64,000 nucleotides of DNA from Stenotrophomonas sp. BIO128-Bstrain (GCF_030128875.1 NZ_CP124620.1:3476001-3540000), one strand, 5' to 3'; shown: positions 1-8,600, counted from the stretch's first letter. Notes: generated by a model not told the origin, from the sequence alone. A program made the numbers and translations.

Positions 1-191
1 GGCTGGGCGCGCGCTTCTTCGTGCCCAATGCGGCCGTCACCGACCACCCGGCCAGCGAGCGCATTTCCGGCAACTATTCGGTGGTGACGGTGGAATCGAT
101 CTTCGATTTCCTGCAGCTGCGCAGCAGCCTGCAGCAGGAACTGGCCGTGCCGCATGTGCCGGTGAAGGGCATTACCGCGCCCAAACCGTGA
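1..191 (+). CDS. 3' end of an unidentified gene, possibly DUF2145 family
   Basis: An open frame enters from the left edge and stops at TGA 189-191, giving about 62 C-terminal residues. The translated tail carries the stretches LGARFFVPNAAVTDHP and VVTVESIFDFLQL. This resembles what I remember of the C-terminus of DUF2145 proteins (a function-unknown family of exported proteins), but the fragment is too short to be sure. The gene is followed after 67 bases by two exported paralogs on the same strand, so the three may share a transcript. The start lies outside the window. Confidence 0.5.
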   Translation, partial: LGARFFVPNAAVTDHPASERISGNYSVVTVESIFDFLQLRSSLQQELAVPHVPVKGITAPKP

Positions 192-258
192 GTCAGCGGC
201 GGGCAGTACGCCAGCGGGCATACTGCGGGCCCAGGTTGAGCCACCAGAAGGATCTTCG

Positions 259-780
259 ATGACACGAGTTTCGCGCCGCCTCGTTACGCCGTTGTTGGCC
301 ATTGCCGTGTGCGCGACCAGCCTGCCGGCACCCGCGCAGGTGGTGGGCATCAATCACCCGGTGGCCAGCAGCGCCATCATGACCTCGGTGGTGAGCGTGG
401 TGGTGGTGACCGCACCGGTGTGGCTGGTCTCGGCCGGCCTGAGCAAGGCCAGCGACGCCTCGGCCCGGCGCAGCCGCGCGGCCAAGGACGCGCGTGGCAA
501 GGCCGGGCCGCTGCCGCCGCTCACCGTGGAGAAGGTGGACCACACGCCTGAAGGCGGCATCGAGATGGCCCTGCAGAATCCGCAGGCACCGAATGACCTG
601 GCCGTGATTGCCTGGCCCGCGCGCGCGGACAACCCGGCAGCAGCGGTGGCCGTCGGTGATGTCCTGGCCCTCACCCCTACGCAAGGTGGCGCCGGCTGGA
701 CGGTGACCACCGCCGAGGGCACGGCGCTGGCCTTCCTGCCCATCGATGCGGCTGCGGCGCAGCCGAGTGCGCGCTGGTGA
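259..780 (+). CDS. Exported protein of unknown function, first of a tandem paralog pair
   Basis: A 173-residue protein with an N-terminal signal peptide (about residues 1-26, hydrophobic core then PAPAQ) and a purine-rich ribosome site (AGAAGG) ahead of the ATG. After the signal comes a Ser/Thr/Val-rich hydrophobic stretch ending in TAPVWL, a basic segment, then KAGPLPPLTVE and NPQAP, with AWPARADNPAA near residue 120. The next gene (815-1342) has the same block order with high identity, so the two arose by tandem duplication. I do not recognise the family. The protein probably sits in the periplasm or is held by the hydrophobic segment. Confidence 0.75.
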   Translation: MTRVSRRLVTPLLAIAVCATSLPAPAQVVGINHPVASSAIMTSVVSVVVVTAPVWLVSAGLSKASDASARRSRAAKDARGKAGPLPPLTVEKVDHTPEGGIEMALQNPQAPNDLAVIAWPARADNPAAAVAVGDVLALTPTQGGAGWTVTTAEGTALAFLPIDAAAAQPSARW

Positions 781-814
781 CCCGTTGCTGTCCCCTGCCC
801 ACTGGAGCCGTTGC

Positions 815-1342
815 ATGAACCGCACTTCCCGCCCTGCTGTTGCGCCGCTGCTGGCGCTGGCCCTGCTCGCGACCAGCTTGCCGGCCGGCGCCCAGAACCT
901 CAGCAATGCCTCGCCCGTCACCAGCAGCGTGCTGACGACCTCGGTGGTGAGCCTGGCAGTGATCACCGCGCCCGTCTGGCTCAGCGCGCTGGGGGTCAGC
1001 CAGCTGCATGACGCCTCCATGCCACACAACCGTGCCGCCCGGGCCGCGAAGCGGCAGAAGGCCGGCCCGTTGCCACCGCTCACCGTGGAGCGTGTGACGC
1101 ACCAGCCCGATGGCAGTTACGAGGTGGAGCTGAAGAACCCCCAGGCCCCGGAGGCCCCGGCGGTGGTGGCATGGCCGGCGCGCGCCGACAACCCGGCAGC
1201 AGGTGTGAAGGCAGGCGATGTGCTCGATTTCACGCCTACCCCGGCCGGCGCGGGCTGGATGGTGGCCGATGCCCAAGGCACCGCGCTGGCATTCCTGCCG
1301 ACCAGCGATGCGGCCGCCACCAGCATGAGCGAACGCTTCTGA
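815..1342 (+). CDS. Exported protein of unknown function, second of a tandem paralog pair
   Basis: A 175-residue protein paralogous to the product of the preceding gene. The start at 815 is chosen because it begins directly with a signal peptide (MNRTSRPAVAPLLALALL, ending near PAGAQ); an in-frame ATG at 746 would lie inside the upstream gene and add an unlikely leader. Shared blocks with the paralog are TSVVSL, TAPVWL, AGPLPPLTVE, NPQAP, AWPARADNPAA and GTALAFLP. Separation from the upstream stop is 34 bases, consistent with one transcript. The function is unknown; conservation of both copies suggests an envelope role. Confidence 0.75.
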   Translation: MNRTSRPAVAPLLALALLATSLPAGAQNLSNASPVTSSVLTTSVVSLAVITAPVWLSALGVSQLHDASMPHNRAARAAKRQKAGPLPPLTVERVTHQPDGSYEVELKNPQAPEAPAVVAWPARADNPAAGVKAGDVLDFTPTPAGAGWMVADAQGTALAFLPTSDAAATSMSERF

Positions 1343-1381
1343 CTGAACCGGTCCGGGCTGGCCCTGGGCCGGTCAAGCCCG

Positions 1382-1387
1382 GATAAT
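1382..1387 (+). promoter_or_regulatory. Possible -10 element of yhhQ
   Basis: The hexamer gataat lies 31 bases before the yhhQ ATG, in an otherwise GC-rich gap. No convincing -35 was found, so this is weak. Confidence 0.25.
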
Positions 1388-1418
1388 CCGCGGCTTCCCC
1401 CTCCTCTTCCGGCTCGCC

Positions 1419-1973
1419 ATGTCCGCGCGTCCTGCCATTGCCTTTGCCCCGTTGACCCCGCGCTCGCTGCTGCTGGCGGTGTTGGCCATGGGCGCGGTGG
1501 TGCTCGGCTCGAACGTGCTGGTGCAGTACCCGATCAATGACTGGCTGACCTGGGGCGCCTTCAGCTATCCGGTCGCGTTCCTGGTCAGCAATCTGATCAA
1601 CCGCCGCTTTGGTCCGGCCGCCGCACGGCGGGTGGCCTGGGCCGGTTTCGCGCTGGCGGTGCTGCTGTCGATCTGGATCGCCACGCCGCGGATCGCGGTG
1701 GCCTCGTGCCTGGCCTTCATCGCCGCACAGCTGCTGGACATCACCGTGTTCGACCGGCTACGCCGCGGGCACTGGTGGCGCGCGCCGATGGTGGCGACGA
1801 CCTGCAGTGCGACGCTGGATACGACCATTTTCTGGAGCATCGCGTTCGCCGGCTCCAGCCTGCCGTGGGTGAGCTGGGCGCTGGGCGACCTGGCGGTGAA
1901 GCTGACGATCGGCGTGTTCCTGCTGGCGCCGTTCCGCGCGCTGCTGTGGAAGATGGCGCCGCGCGCGGTGTGA
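1419..1973 (+). CDS. yhhQ: Queuosine precursor transporter, VUT/YhhQ family
   Basis: A 184-residue polytopic inner-membrane protein of the VUT family (formerly DUF165). E. coli YhhQ imports 7-cyano-7-deazaguanine or 7-aminomethyl-deazaguanine for queuosine modification of tRNA. Visible family features are the hydrophobic segments, the early VLVQYPIN and FSYPVAFLVSNL blocks, the FIAAQLLDITVFDRLR block near residue 100-120 and the conserved ATTCSATLDTTIFWSIAF segment. Its length is typical of short family members. It stands alone between the paralog pair and a repeat cluster, so it is probably transcribed on its own. Confidence 0.88.
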   Translation: MSARPAIAFAPLTPRSLLLAVLAMGAVVLGSNVLVQYPINDWLTWGAFSYPVAFLVSNLINRRFGPAAARRVAWAGFALAVLLSIWIATPRIAVASCLAFIAAQLLDITVFDRLRRGHWWRAPMVATTCSATLDTTIFWSIAFAGSSLPWVSWALGDLAVKLTIGVFLLAPFRALLWKMAPRAV

Positions 1974-2010
1974 CATCGGGCGCCGATCGCCCGGTGTAGC
2001 GCAGGCGGCA

Positions 2011-2095
2011 GGGCATCGCTATCGGTCGGGCATCACTATCGGTCGGGGATCGCTATCGGTCGGGGATCGCTATCGGTCGGGGATCGCTATCGGTA
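2011..2095. repeat. 17-bp tandem repeat, five copies
   Basis: Five consecutive 17-base units with consensus ggggatcgctatcggtc; units 3 and 4 are identical and units 1, 2 and 5 differ by one or two bases. The last unit runs into the GTAG palindrome that follows. It fills the gap between the convergent genes yhhQ and glnE. Confidence 0.9.
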
Positions 2096-2154
2096 GTGCC
2101 GGCCGCTGGCCGGCTCTGCAGAGTTCATAGGAGCCGGCCAGCGGCCGGCACTAC
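2093..2154. repeat. SMAG (GTAG-type) palindromic element
   Basis: Two inverted 23-base arms: gtagtgccggccgctggc... at 2093-2115 and its reverse complement at 2132-2154, with a 16-base loop. Arms beginning with GTAG and carrying a short GC-rich palindrome are the hallmark of SMAG elements of Stenotrophomonas. In RNA the two arms would form a long hairpin that could stabilise or terminate the convergent yhhQ and glnE transcripts. Confidence 0.9.
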
Positions 2155-2253
2155 CGGTGCCAGAGCGGTGCCAGAACGGTGACAAGACGGTGCCAGAGCG
2201 GTGCCAGAGCGGTGCCAGAGCGGTGCCAAGGCGGTGACAGAGCGGTGCCAGAT
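2155..2253. repeat. 11-bp tandem repeat, nine copies
   Basis: Nine units of consensus cggtgccagag directly follow the SMAG arm, with substitutions in units 2, 3, 7, 8 and 9. The array ends 33 bases before the glnE stop codon, so the 313-base gap between yhhQ and glnE is almost entirely repeats. Confidence 0.9.
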
Positions 2254-2285
2254 CACCGCGAAGCCTACGCCCGGGCAAACCGCCA

Positions 2286-5126
2286 TCAACCCGCCACGTC
2301 GATCCGCTGCTGGAACGGCAGCCCTGCTGCATCGCTCGCCGCGATGATCATCGCGCGCGCGGCTTCCAGGGCGGGCGTCGGTGGCGCCAGGCGCGGGCGG
2401 CGGTCCAGCGTGCAGGCCAGGCCCACGTCCAGCAGGGCGGCATGCGCCTCGTGCAGGCCCTCGCGGGTGCCACCAGGCAGCCACGCAATCGCCGCCAGGG
2501 CGTCGATCAGGCTGGGGGTATCGCGCGGTTCCACCACCTGCGGGTGCGTGCCGGCGCTGTCGAGCACGCCGGTCTGCAGCAGGAACTCCAGATCGACGAT
2601 CCCACCCGCGCCCTGCTTGAGGTCGAGCCGCGCCGCGTCGCTGCGGTCCAGCTCGGCACGCATGCGCGCGCGCATTTTCAGCACGTCGGTGTAGAGCACG
2701 GCGTTGTCGCGCGGGCGTGCGAGGGTATCGGCGCGCACCCGCTCGAAGTCGGCCAGCAGCGAGGCATCGCCGGCGATCGCGCGGGCGCGCACCAGTGCCT
2801 GGTGCTCCCAGGTCCAGGCGCGTTCGCGCTGGTATTCGGTGTAGCTGGCCAAGGAGGAGACCAGCGCACCCTTGCCACCGTCCGGGCGCAGGCGCACGTC
2901 GATGTCGTACAGGCGGCCGGCAGCGGTGACCGCCCCGAGCATCGCCATCACCTTCTGTGCCAGGCGCGCATACCAACGGCCGGGATCGAGCGGACGCGGG
3001 CCGTCGCTGCTGTCCTGTCCGGCCGGGTGGTCGTGCAGGAAGACCAGATCCAGATCCGAGCCGAAGCCCAGCTCCAGTCCCCCCAGGCTGCCGTAGCCGA
3101 TGATCGCGAAGCGTCCGCCCGGAATACCGCCGTGCTGGCGCTGCATATCGGCCTGCACCAGCGCGAGTACGGTGACCACGACCGCCTGGGCAAGCTCGGC
3201 CAGCTCCCGGGTGGTATCGACCGCTCGCTGGCGGCCATCCAGCGTGGCCATCGCCATGCGGAAGCTCAGCGCCAGCCGTGTCTCGTTGAGCAGGCGCAGC
3301 GCGGCCTCGGGATCATCGATGGTCAGCGCGATATCGCACTCGGCCTGCATGCCCGCCGCATCCGGCATCGGCCCGGAAACGCGCACATCAAGCAGTTCGT
3401 CGAGCAGCAGAGGATAGGCGGCCAGCCGCTCGGCGAGCAAGGCGCTGCGGGCGAGCACATCGACCAGGCGTGCGAGCGCGCTGGGTTGTTCGTCGAGCAG
3501 GGCCAGATAGCTGGTACGGCGCATGACCGCCTGCAGCAGGCCGAGCACGCGCTTGAGCGCGGCATCCGGCTGCGGTGAGCGTGTAGCGGCGTGCAGCAGT
3601 GCCGGCAGCACGCGGTCCAGGCGCGCACGCGGGGCATCGGACAGCGACTTCACCCCGGAACTCTGCGCGAAGTCGCGCAGGGATTGATCGGCACTGCCGG
3701 CATCGAAGAAGCCGGCCTCGGCCAGCACCTCGGCGCTGCCGTTGTCGGGCAGGCCCCGCCAGTAGCTGGCCAGTGCATCCGGCGCGGCCTGGCCACGGCG
3801 TGGTGCGAGCAGCGCGGCGAACTCGGTGCTGACCCGCGCGCGCTGCACATCGAGCGCGGCAACCAGCGCCTCCCAATCTTCGTAACCTAGCCCGGCGGCG
3901 ATGCGCAGGCGGTCCGTGGCGTCGGTGGGGAGCGCGTGCGTCTGCGCGTCGCGCAGCATCTGCAGGCGGTTCTCCAGGCGACGCAGGAAGCCGTAGGCAT
4001 GCAGCAGGTCGGCGCCGTCCTGTTCGGCCATCTGGCCGGAGGCGACCAGTGCCGGCAGCGCGTGCAGCAAGCGACGCTCGCGCAGCGGTGCCTCGCGGCC
4101 ACCGCGGATCAGCTGCAGGGCCTGCGCGAGGAATTCGATTTCGCGAATACCGCCGGGGCCGCGCTTGATGTCGTCGTGCATCTCGCGACGCGACACTTCG
4201 GCGGTGATCGCGGCCTTCATGTCGCGCAGGCCATCGAGTGCGGTGAAATCCAGATAGCGGCGGTAGACGAACGGGCGCAGTGTCTGCAGCCACGCTTCGC
4301 CCGCCGCGATGTCCCCGGCGACGGCGCGCGCCTTGAGCCAGGCGTAGCGCTCCCAGTCGCGGCCTTCGCGCTGGAAGTACTGGTCCATGCCGGCGAACGA
4401 CAGCGCCACCCGCCCGGCGTTACCGAACGGGCGCAGGCGCAGATCGACGCGGTGGCTGAAGCCATCCACGGTGGTGTCATCCAGCAGCCGCGCCAGGCGC
4501 TGGCCGAGGCGTGCGAAATACTCTTCGGCCGCCAGCGGACGCGCACCGTCGGATTCGCCGCCCTGCGGGTAGGCGTAGACCAGATCCACATCAGAGCTGA
4601 AATTGAGTTCGCCACCGCCGAGCTTGCCCAGCCCGAACACGACCAGCTGCTGTGCACTTCCGTCGGCAGCGCGGACCACGCCATGACGGCCGGTGAATTC
4701 CTGCTCCAGCGCGGTCAGCGCCAGTTGCAGGCACGCCTCCGCCAGGTGGGTGGCGCCGGCCAGCGTCGCAGGCACGTCATCCTGCCCGGTCAGGTCGCGC
4801 CAGATCAGGCGGGTGGAGGCGGCGGTGCGGTAGCGGCGCAGGCGCTGCTGCCATTCGCTGGGCTGCAGCGGATCCAGTTCGGGCAGGGGCAGCGGTGGGC
4901 AGCCGTTCTGGGTGAGGTGGGACAACAGCGCCGGCTGGCGACACAGCGTGTCGATGGCGAAATCGCTGGTGACGGCCAAGGCGCGCACGGTGTCCAGTAC
5001 GGGAGCCGGCGGCGGCCAGTGGCCGGCCTCGGTCAGCGACAGGGCCAGGCGCGCCAACGCGCGATCAACCAGGGGAACAAGGGCGTCGGGGACGCGCGCG
5101 GGCGCGGCGAGATCAGAAATCGGCAT
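2286..5126 (-). CDS. glnE: Bifunctional glutamine synthetase adenylyltransferase/adenylyl-removing enzyme
   Basis: A protein of about 946 residues with the GlnE layout: two nucleotidyltransferase domains separated by a regulatory region. The N-terminal adenylyl-removing half has [11 protein letters not shown] followed by SDVDLVY near residues 165-185; the C-terminal adenylylating half has [20 protein letters not shown] near residue 675-693, each giving the metal-binding DxD. The enzyme adenylylates and deadenylylates glutamine synthetase in response to nitrogen status through PII. In-frame ATGs at 5192 and 5144 would extend it; 5126 (MPISDL) is preferred because family homology begins soon after, but no strong ribosome site decides it. 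It is monocistronic, bounded by a leftward terminator upstream and repeats downstream. Confidence 0.95.
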   Translation of the reverse strand: MPISDLAAPARVPDALVPLVDRALARLALSLTEAGHWPPPAPVLDTVRALAVTSDFAIDTLCRQPALLSHLTQNGCPPLPLPELDPLQPSEWQQRLRRYRTAASTRLIWRDLTGQDDVPATLAGATHLAEACLQLALTALEQEFTGRHGVVRAADGSAQQLVVFGLGKLGGGELNFSSDVDLVYAYPQGGESDGARPLAAEEYFARLGQRLARLLDDTTVDGFSHRVDLRLRPFGNAGRVALSFAGMDQYFQREGRDWERYAWLKARAVAGDIAAGEAWLQTLRPFVYRRYLDFTALDGLRDMKAAITAEVSRREMHDDIKRGPGGIREIEFLAQALQLIRGGREAPLRERRLLHALPALVASGQMAEQDGADLLHAYGFLRRLENRLQMLRDAQTHALPTDATDRLRIAAGLGYEDWEALVAALDVQRARVSTEFAALLAPRRGQAAPDALASYWRGLPDNGSAEVLAEAGFFDAGSADQSLRDFAQSSGVKSLSDAPRARLDRVLPALLHAATRSPQPDAALKRVLGLLQAVMRRTSYLALLDEQPSALARLVDVLARSALLAERLAAYPLLLDELLDVRVSGPMPDAAGMQAECDIALTIDDPEAALRLLNETRLALSFRMAMATLDGRQRAVDTTRELAELAQAVVVTVLALVQADMQRQHGGIPGGRFAIIGYGSLGGLELGFGSDLDLVFLHDHPAGQDSSDGPRPLDPGRWYARLAQKVMAMLGAVTAAGRLYDIDVRLRPDGGKGALVSSLASYTEYQRERAWTWEHQALVRARAIAGDASLLADFERVRADTLARPRDNAVLYTDVLKMRARMRAELDRSDAARLDLKQGAGGIVDLEFLLQTGVLDSAGTHPQVVEPRDTPSLIDALAAIAWLPGGTREGLHEAHAALLDVGLACTLDRRPRLAPPTPALEAARAMIIAASDAAGLPFQQRIDVAG

Positions 5127-5252
5127 GGGGGGATTATGTGGCATCGCGGCGTGGCGGTCCCCGGCCAGGCGCCATCGCGGTAACGCGGTCATCGACCGGC
5201 GCGTGACGCATCGTTGAGCGGCGCGGCATGCCTGTCACCGAACGGCGGGAAT

Positions 5253-5286
5253 AAAAAAGCCCGCTTGCAGCGAACTGCCAGCGGGC
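5253..5286 (-). terminator. Strong leftward Rho-independent terminator without an upstream CDS
   Basis: Read on the minus strand, a GCCCGC/GCGGGC stem with an inner GCAG-TTCG-CTGC stem-loop is followed by six T (plus-strand aaaaaa 5253-5258). It lies 127 bases upstream of glnE and faces it, and no minus-strand gene ends nearby, so it probably ends a small RNA or acts as a glnE leader attenuator. Confidence 0.75.
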
Positions 5287-5450
5287 TCTGCTCCCTCCCC
5301 CACGTCGGGATGCAGGTCGATCTTCTAGGGTCGGCGGAGAACTTGCACGCTGCACTGCAAAACAATACTTGCGGGTACAGAAGTGGGCGGCAAACCTGAA
5401 CAGGGAGGCGCGGATGTGAAAACGCCATCCCACCAAGGTAGAACCCCTGC
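5253..5450 (-). ncRNA. Candidate small RNA or glnE leader ending at an orphan terminator
   Basis: The 374-base gap between glnE and the CoA-transferase has no convincing ORF, but ends on the minus strand with a strong intrinsic terminator. The upstream stretch shows possible internal pairing: ttgca/tgcaa around 5345-5362, and cctccc near 5404 with ggaggg near 5293 on the minus-strand RNA. I could not match it to 4.5S, tmRNA, RNase P RNA or, by eye, to 6S RNA, although 6S is not excluded. The 5' boundary is a guess. Confidence 0.4.
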
Positions 5451-5466
5451 CGCTGCATGGATCGCC

Positions 5467-5472
5467 GATAAT
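5467..5472 (+). promoter_or_regulatory. Possible -10 element of the CoA-transferase gene
   Basis: gataat sits 28 bases before the ATG at 5500, similar in sequence and spacing to the one ahead of yhhQ. A ggggatcccc palindrome follows at once (5473-5482). Confidence 0.25.
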
Positions 5473-5499
5473 GGGGATCCCCCCAGAAACGTTGTCGTC

Positions 5500-7014
5500 A
5501 TGTCTGTCGATCGCATTGCAAACGCGCGTCTCCGTGACCGCGTTGTCTCCGCTGAAGCTGCCGCCGCCCTGATCCAGCCGGGTGAAACCGTCGCCATGAG
5601 CGGCTTTACCGGTTCAGGCTACCCCAAGGCGGTGCCGGTCGCGCTGGCGCAGCGCATCGAGGCGGTGCACGCCCAGGGCCTGCCCTTCCAGATCAGTCTG
5701 ATGACCGGCGCCTCGACCGCGCCGGAACTGGATGGCGCGCTGGCCAAGGCCGATGGCATCGCGATGCGCATGCCGTTCCAGAGCGACCCGGATGCGCGCA
5801 ACCGCATCAACGAGGGCAAGCTGGATTACATCGACATCCACCTCAGCCATGTCGCCCAGCACGTGTGGTTCGGCTTCTATGGCGACATCGATACCGCAGT
5901 GATCGAGGTCTCGGCGATCCGCGAGGATGGCTCGCTGGTGCCCTCCACCTCGGTCGGCAACAACAAGACCTGGCTGGACCTGGCCAAGAAGGTGATCGTC
6001 GAGGTCAACGAATGGCAGCCGGCCGGCGTGGACGGCATGCATGACATCTACTACGGCACGGCGCTGCCGCCGCACCGCAAGCCGATCCCGCTGGTGCACG
6101 CCAACGACCGCATCGGCGAGACCGCACTGCGCTGCGACCCGGACAAGATCGTGGCGGTGGTGCGCACCAACGGCCCGGACCGCAACAGCCCGTTCAGCCC
6201 GATCGATACCACCAGCGAGCAGATCGCGCAGTACCTGATCGAGTTCCTCAAGCACGAAGTGGCCAAGGGCCGCCTGCCGGCCAACCTGCTGCCGCTGCAG
6301 AGCGGCGTGGGCAACATCCCGAACGCGGTGCTGGCCGGGCTGGCCAAGAGTGGCTTCCGCGATCTGAGCGCGTTCACCGAGGTGATCCAGGACGGCATGC
6401 TCGACTTGCTGCGCGATGGCGTGCTGAGCTATGCCTCGTGCACCGGCTTCGCGTTGAGCCCGCAGGCGAACGAGACCTTCAAGGAGCACATCGACTTCTA
6501 CCGCGAGCGCATCATCATGCGCACGCAGGAGATCTCGAACCACCCGGAGCTGGTGCGCCGCCTGGGCTGCATCGGCATGAACGGCATGATCGAGGCCGAC
6601 CTGTACGGCAACGTCAACTCGACCCACGTGATGGGCAGCCGCATCATGAACGGTATCGGCGGCTCGGGCGACTTCGCGCGCAACGGCTTCCTGTCCGCGT
6701 TCCTGAGCCCCTCGACGGCGAAGAACGGCAGCATCTCGGCGATCGTGCCGATGGTCAGCCACGTGGATCACACCGAGCACGATGTCTCGGTGATCGTCAC
6801 CGAACAGGGCCTGGCCGATCTGCGCGGGCTGACGCCGCGCAAGCGTGCGCGGGTGGTGATCGACAACTGCGCGCACCCGGATTTCCGCGATCAATTGAAC
6901 GATTACTTCGACCGCGCCAGCCGCGAGAGTTACGGCAAGCACACCCCGCATCTGCTGCCCGAAGCGCTGTCGTGGCACCAGCGCTGGCTCGATACCGGCA
7001 CGATGAAGGCGTGA
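5500..7014 (+). CDS. Acetyl-CoA hydrolase/transferase family protein (succinyl-CoA:acetate CoA-transferase type)
   Basis: A 504-residue enzyme of the class I CoA-transferase/acetyl-CoA hydrolase family, which moves CoA between acyl groups such as succinyl-CoA and acetate. Diagnostic blocks are GETVAMSGFTGSGYPKAVP near the start, QSGVGNIPNAVLAGL mid-protein, GNVNSTHVMGSRIMNGIGGS and the C-terminal DVSVIVTEQGLADLRGL. The ATG at 5500 (MSVDRIANARLRDRV) is chosen because homology begins there; an upstream in-frame ATG at 5383 would translate the candidate promoter and small-RNA region. Specific substrate is not certain; succinate:acetate transfer is the commonest role in aerobic proteobacteria. 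It is convergent with the next gene across a repeat-rich gap. Confidence 0.88.
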   Translation: MSVDRIANARLRDRVVSAEAAAALIQPGETVAMSGFTGSGYPKAVPVALAQRIEAVHAQGLPFQISLMTGASTAPELDGALAKADGIAMRMPFQSDPDARNRINEGKLDYIDIHLSHVAQHVWFGFYGDIDTAVIEVSAIREDGSLVPSTSVGNNKTWLDLAKKVIVEVNEWQPAGVDGMHDIYYGTALPPHRKPIPLVHANDRIGETALRCDPDKIVAVVRTNGPDRNSPFSPIDTTSEQIAQYLIEFLKHEVAKGRLPANLLPLQSGVGNIPNAVLAGLAKSGFRDLSAFTEVIQDGMLDLLRDGVLSYASCTGFALSPQANETFKEHIDFYRERIIMRTQEISNHPELVRRLGCIGMNGMIEADLYGNVNSTHVMGSRIMNGIGGSGDFARNGFLSAFLSPSTAKNGSISAIVPMVSHVDHTEHDVSVIVTEQGLADLRGLTPRKRARVVIDNCAHPDFRDQLNDYFDRASRESYGKHTPHLLPEALSWHQRWLDTGTMKA

Positions 7015-7022
7015 TGGTGCAC

Positions 7023-7045
7023 GGTACCGACCAATGGTCGGTACC
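7023..7045. terminator. Inverted repeat after the CoA-transferase gene
   Basis: Perfect arms ggtaccgacc and ggtcggtacc flank three bases, nine bases after the stop codon. There is no T-run, so it may act as a 3' end stabiliser rather than a classic terminator. A related hairpin with a ccgac/gtcgg core lies at 13527-13557. Confidence 0.5.
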
Positions 7046-7051
7046 TACCGG

Positions 7052-7137
7052 GGCGTTCTGTTTCCGGGTCGCGATGTAGGGACCGCGGCGTTCTGTTTCC
7101 GGGTTGCGATGCACGGACCGCGGCGTTCTGTTTCCTG
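7052..7137. repeat. 35-bp direct repeat, about 2.5 copies
   Basis: ggcgttctgtttccgggt recurs at 7052, 7087 and 7122 with an exact 35-base period; the last copy is cut short by the GTAG palindrome at 7138. Confidence 0.85.
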
Positions 7138-7230
7138 GTAGTGCCGGCCGCTGGCCGGCTCCACGCATTACCGTCCGCAAGCCCGGATGCGCGTTTGGTA
7201 CATGAAGAGCCGGCCAGCGGCCGGCACTAC
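7138..7230. repeat. SMAG (GTAG-type) palindromic element overlapping a stop codon
   Basis: Left arm 7138-7160 and inverted right arm 7208-7230 are 23 bases each with a 47-base loop. The right arm ends cactac, and the cta at 7227-7229 is the TAG stop codon of the minus-strand gene that follows, so the element supplies that gene's last codon. Confidence 0.9.
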
Positions 7231-8600
7231 CGTACAGCGTTGCGAAGGCTCGCCAGCGACTCGGCCTGCAGCCGCTCGTAGATGGCGAACTCGTCCTCCA
7301 CCTTCATGCCCAGCGCCTGCTCGAAGGCATCGCGGTTGGCATGCGCGACATAAGCACGCTGTTCGTCGCCGCCCAGGTTGGACTGGAAGATGCCTGCGGC
7401 GCTGACCGGCAGGAAATCTTCGTAGACGATCGGATCGGCGCTGGCCAGGCCAGCGGCGATCAGCGCTTCGGCCGGCAGGTCGCCGACTGCGGCCGGGGTG
7501 GCGCGGCCAGCATCGGTCAGGGTGTACCGGTAGTAGCCCAGGCCTTCGCGGCGCAGGGTGTCGTGGTCATCCGGGAAGGCGCTGAATGCCGCCGCCAGAC
7601 GCGTCGGATAGTCCTGGCCGGTACTGCCGGCGCCGCCGCTGTCTCGCGCCTGTGCAAGCAACTGGTCATACAGCGCGCGGCCCTTGGGTGTCAGCGCGAG
7701 GCCGCGCTGTTCGATCTCACCGAAACGCGCGGTATGCGTGCCGGCGTCGCCTGCATCGCCAGAGGGGAACTGCACGGTTTCTTCCAGCGCCTTGAAGCTG
7801 GTCTGGCGCAGCAGGATCGGGCAGCGGCGCGGTGGCGGGCCTTCGATCACGGCCTTGGCATCGATGCCGCGTGCAAGCATGCCGGCCTGCGCAGCGTCGA
7901 TGTCCAGCGTACGCGGGGTCAGGTGGTTGATGTGCGGGCCGCGGAAGCTGACCACATCGGCGATCAGCCGGTGCGCGTCGTGCAGCGCGTGGTAGGTGGC
8001 CAGCGAAACCGTCGCATCGCCATGCCAGCGGAAAGTCTCCAGCGCTTCGATGACGAAGCGGCGCGCATCGGCTTCATCCAGGCCACCCTCGCGTTCTGCC
8101 TGTTCGATCAGGGCCAGCGCGGCATCGGTGAAGATCCGGCGCTGGGCGAGGATGGCAGCGGACTGCTCACGCAGCGCGACATTCTCGATCAGCTCCAGCC
8201 GCAGCAGCGAGGTGAACACGCGGAACGGGTTGCGCGCCAGCGCCTGCGCGGTGCGTGGGCGGAATGCGGTGGAATGCACCGGCACGCCGGCCACCGAGAG
8301 GTCGTAATACCCCACCGGGTACATGCCCATCAGCGCGAACAGGCGGCCCAACGTCGCCAGTTCCCCGGCAGTGCCGACCCGGATCGCGCCATGGCGCTCC
8401 TGGTCGAGGCGGGCGCGTTCGTCGGTGCGGTCCAGCTGTTCGGCCAGCGCCGGGTTGGCGGTCAGCACGGCGTCGTTGATCTCGGCCACCAGGTCGACCA
8501 GCGTGCCGTACAGCGGCACTTCGGTGCGGTACATGGTGGACATCGCCTGGGCGAACAGGCTGCGGATATCGTCGGGTGAAACGAAACGGTCGGCGCTCAT
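7227..8600 (-). CDS. 2-oxoadipate dioxygenase/decarboxylase family protein (DUF1338, HglS/YdcJ-like)
   Basis: A 457-residue protein of the DUF1338 family. Characterised members such as HglS are Fe(II) enzymes that turn 2-oxoadipate into D-2-hydroxyglutarate in lysine catabolism. The motif ERHGAIRVGT places a candidate metal His at residue 70 and a substrate-binding Arg at 74; GPHINHLTPR (about 222-231) and RFGEIEQRG (about 293-301) provide the other expected His and Glu ligands. Length is as expected. The TAG stop is inside a SMAG arm. No lysine catabolic genes lie beside it, so the physiological substrate is inferred from the family only. Confidence 0.88.
   Translation of the reverse strand: MSADRFVSPDDIRSLFAQAMSTMYRTEVPLYGTLVDLVAEINDAVLTANPALAEQLDRTDERARLDQERHGAIRVGTAGELATLGRLFALMGMYPVGYYDLSVAGVPVHSTAFRPRTAQALARNPFRVFTSLLRLELIENVALREQSAAILAQRRIFTDAALALIEQAEREGGLDEADARRFVIEALETFRWHGDATVSLATYHALHDAHRLIADVVSFRGPHINHLTPRTLDIDAAQAGMLARGIDAKAVIEGPPPRRCPILLRQTSFKALEETVQFPSGDAGDAGTHTARFGEIEQRGLALTPKGRALYDQLLAQARDSGGAGSTGQDYPTRLAAAFSAFPDDHDTLRREGLGYYRYTLTDAGRATPAAVGDLPAEALIAAGLASADPIVYEDFLPVSAAGIFQSNLGGDEQRAYVAHANRDAFEQALGMKVEDEFAIYERLQAESLASLRNAVR

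Noticed and set aside
2155..2253. Possible CRISPR-like array
   Set aside because: Units are 11 bases long and contiguous with no spacers, and no cas genes are present; it is a minisatellite.
5614..6978. Minus-strand open frame of about 450 codons
   Set aside because: Antisense to the CoA-transferase gene, His/Arg/Gln-rich, no start context; a shadow.
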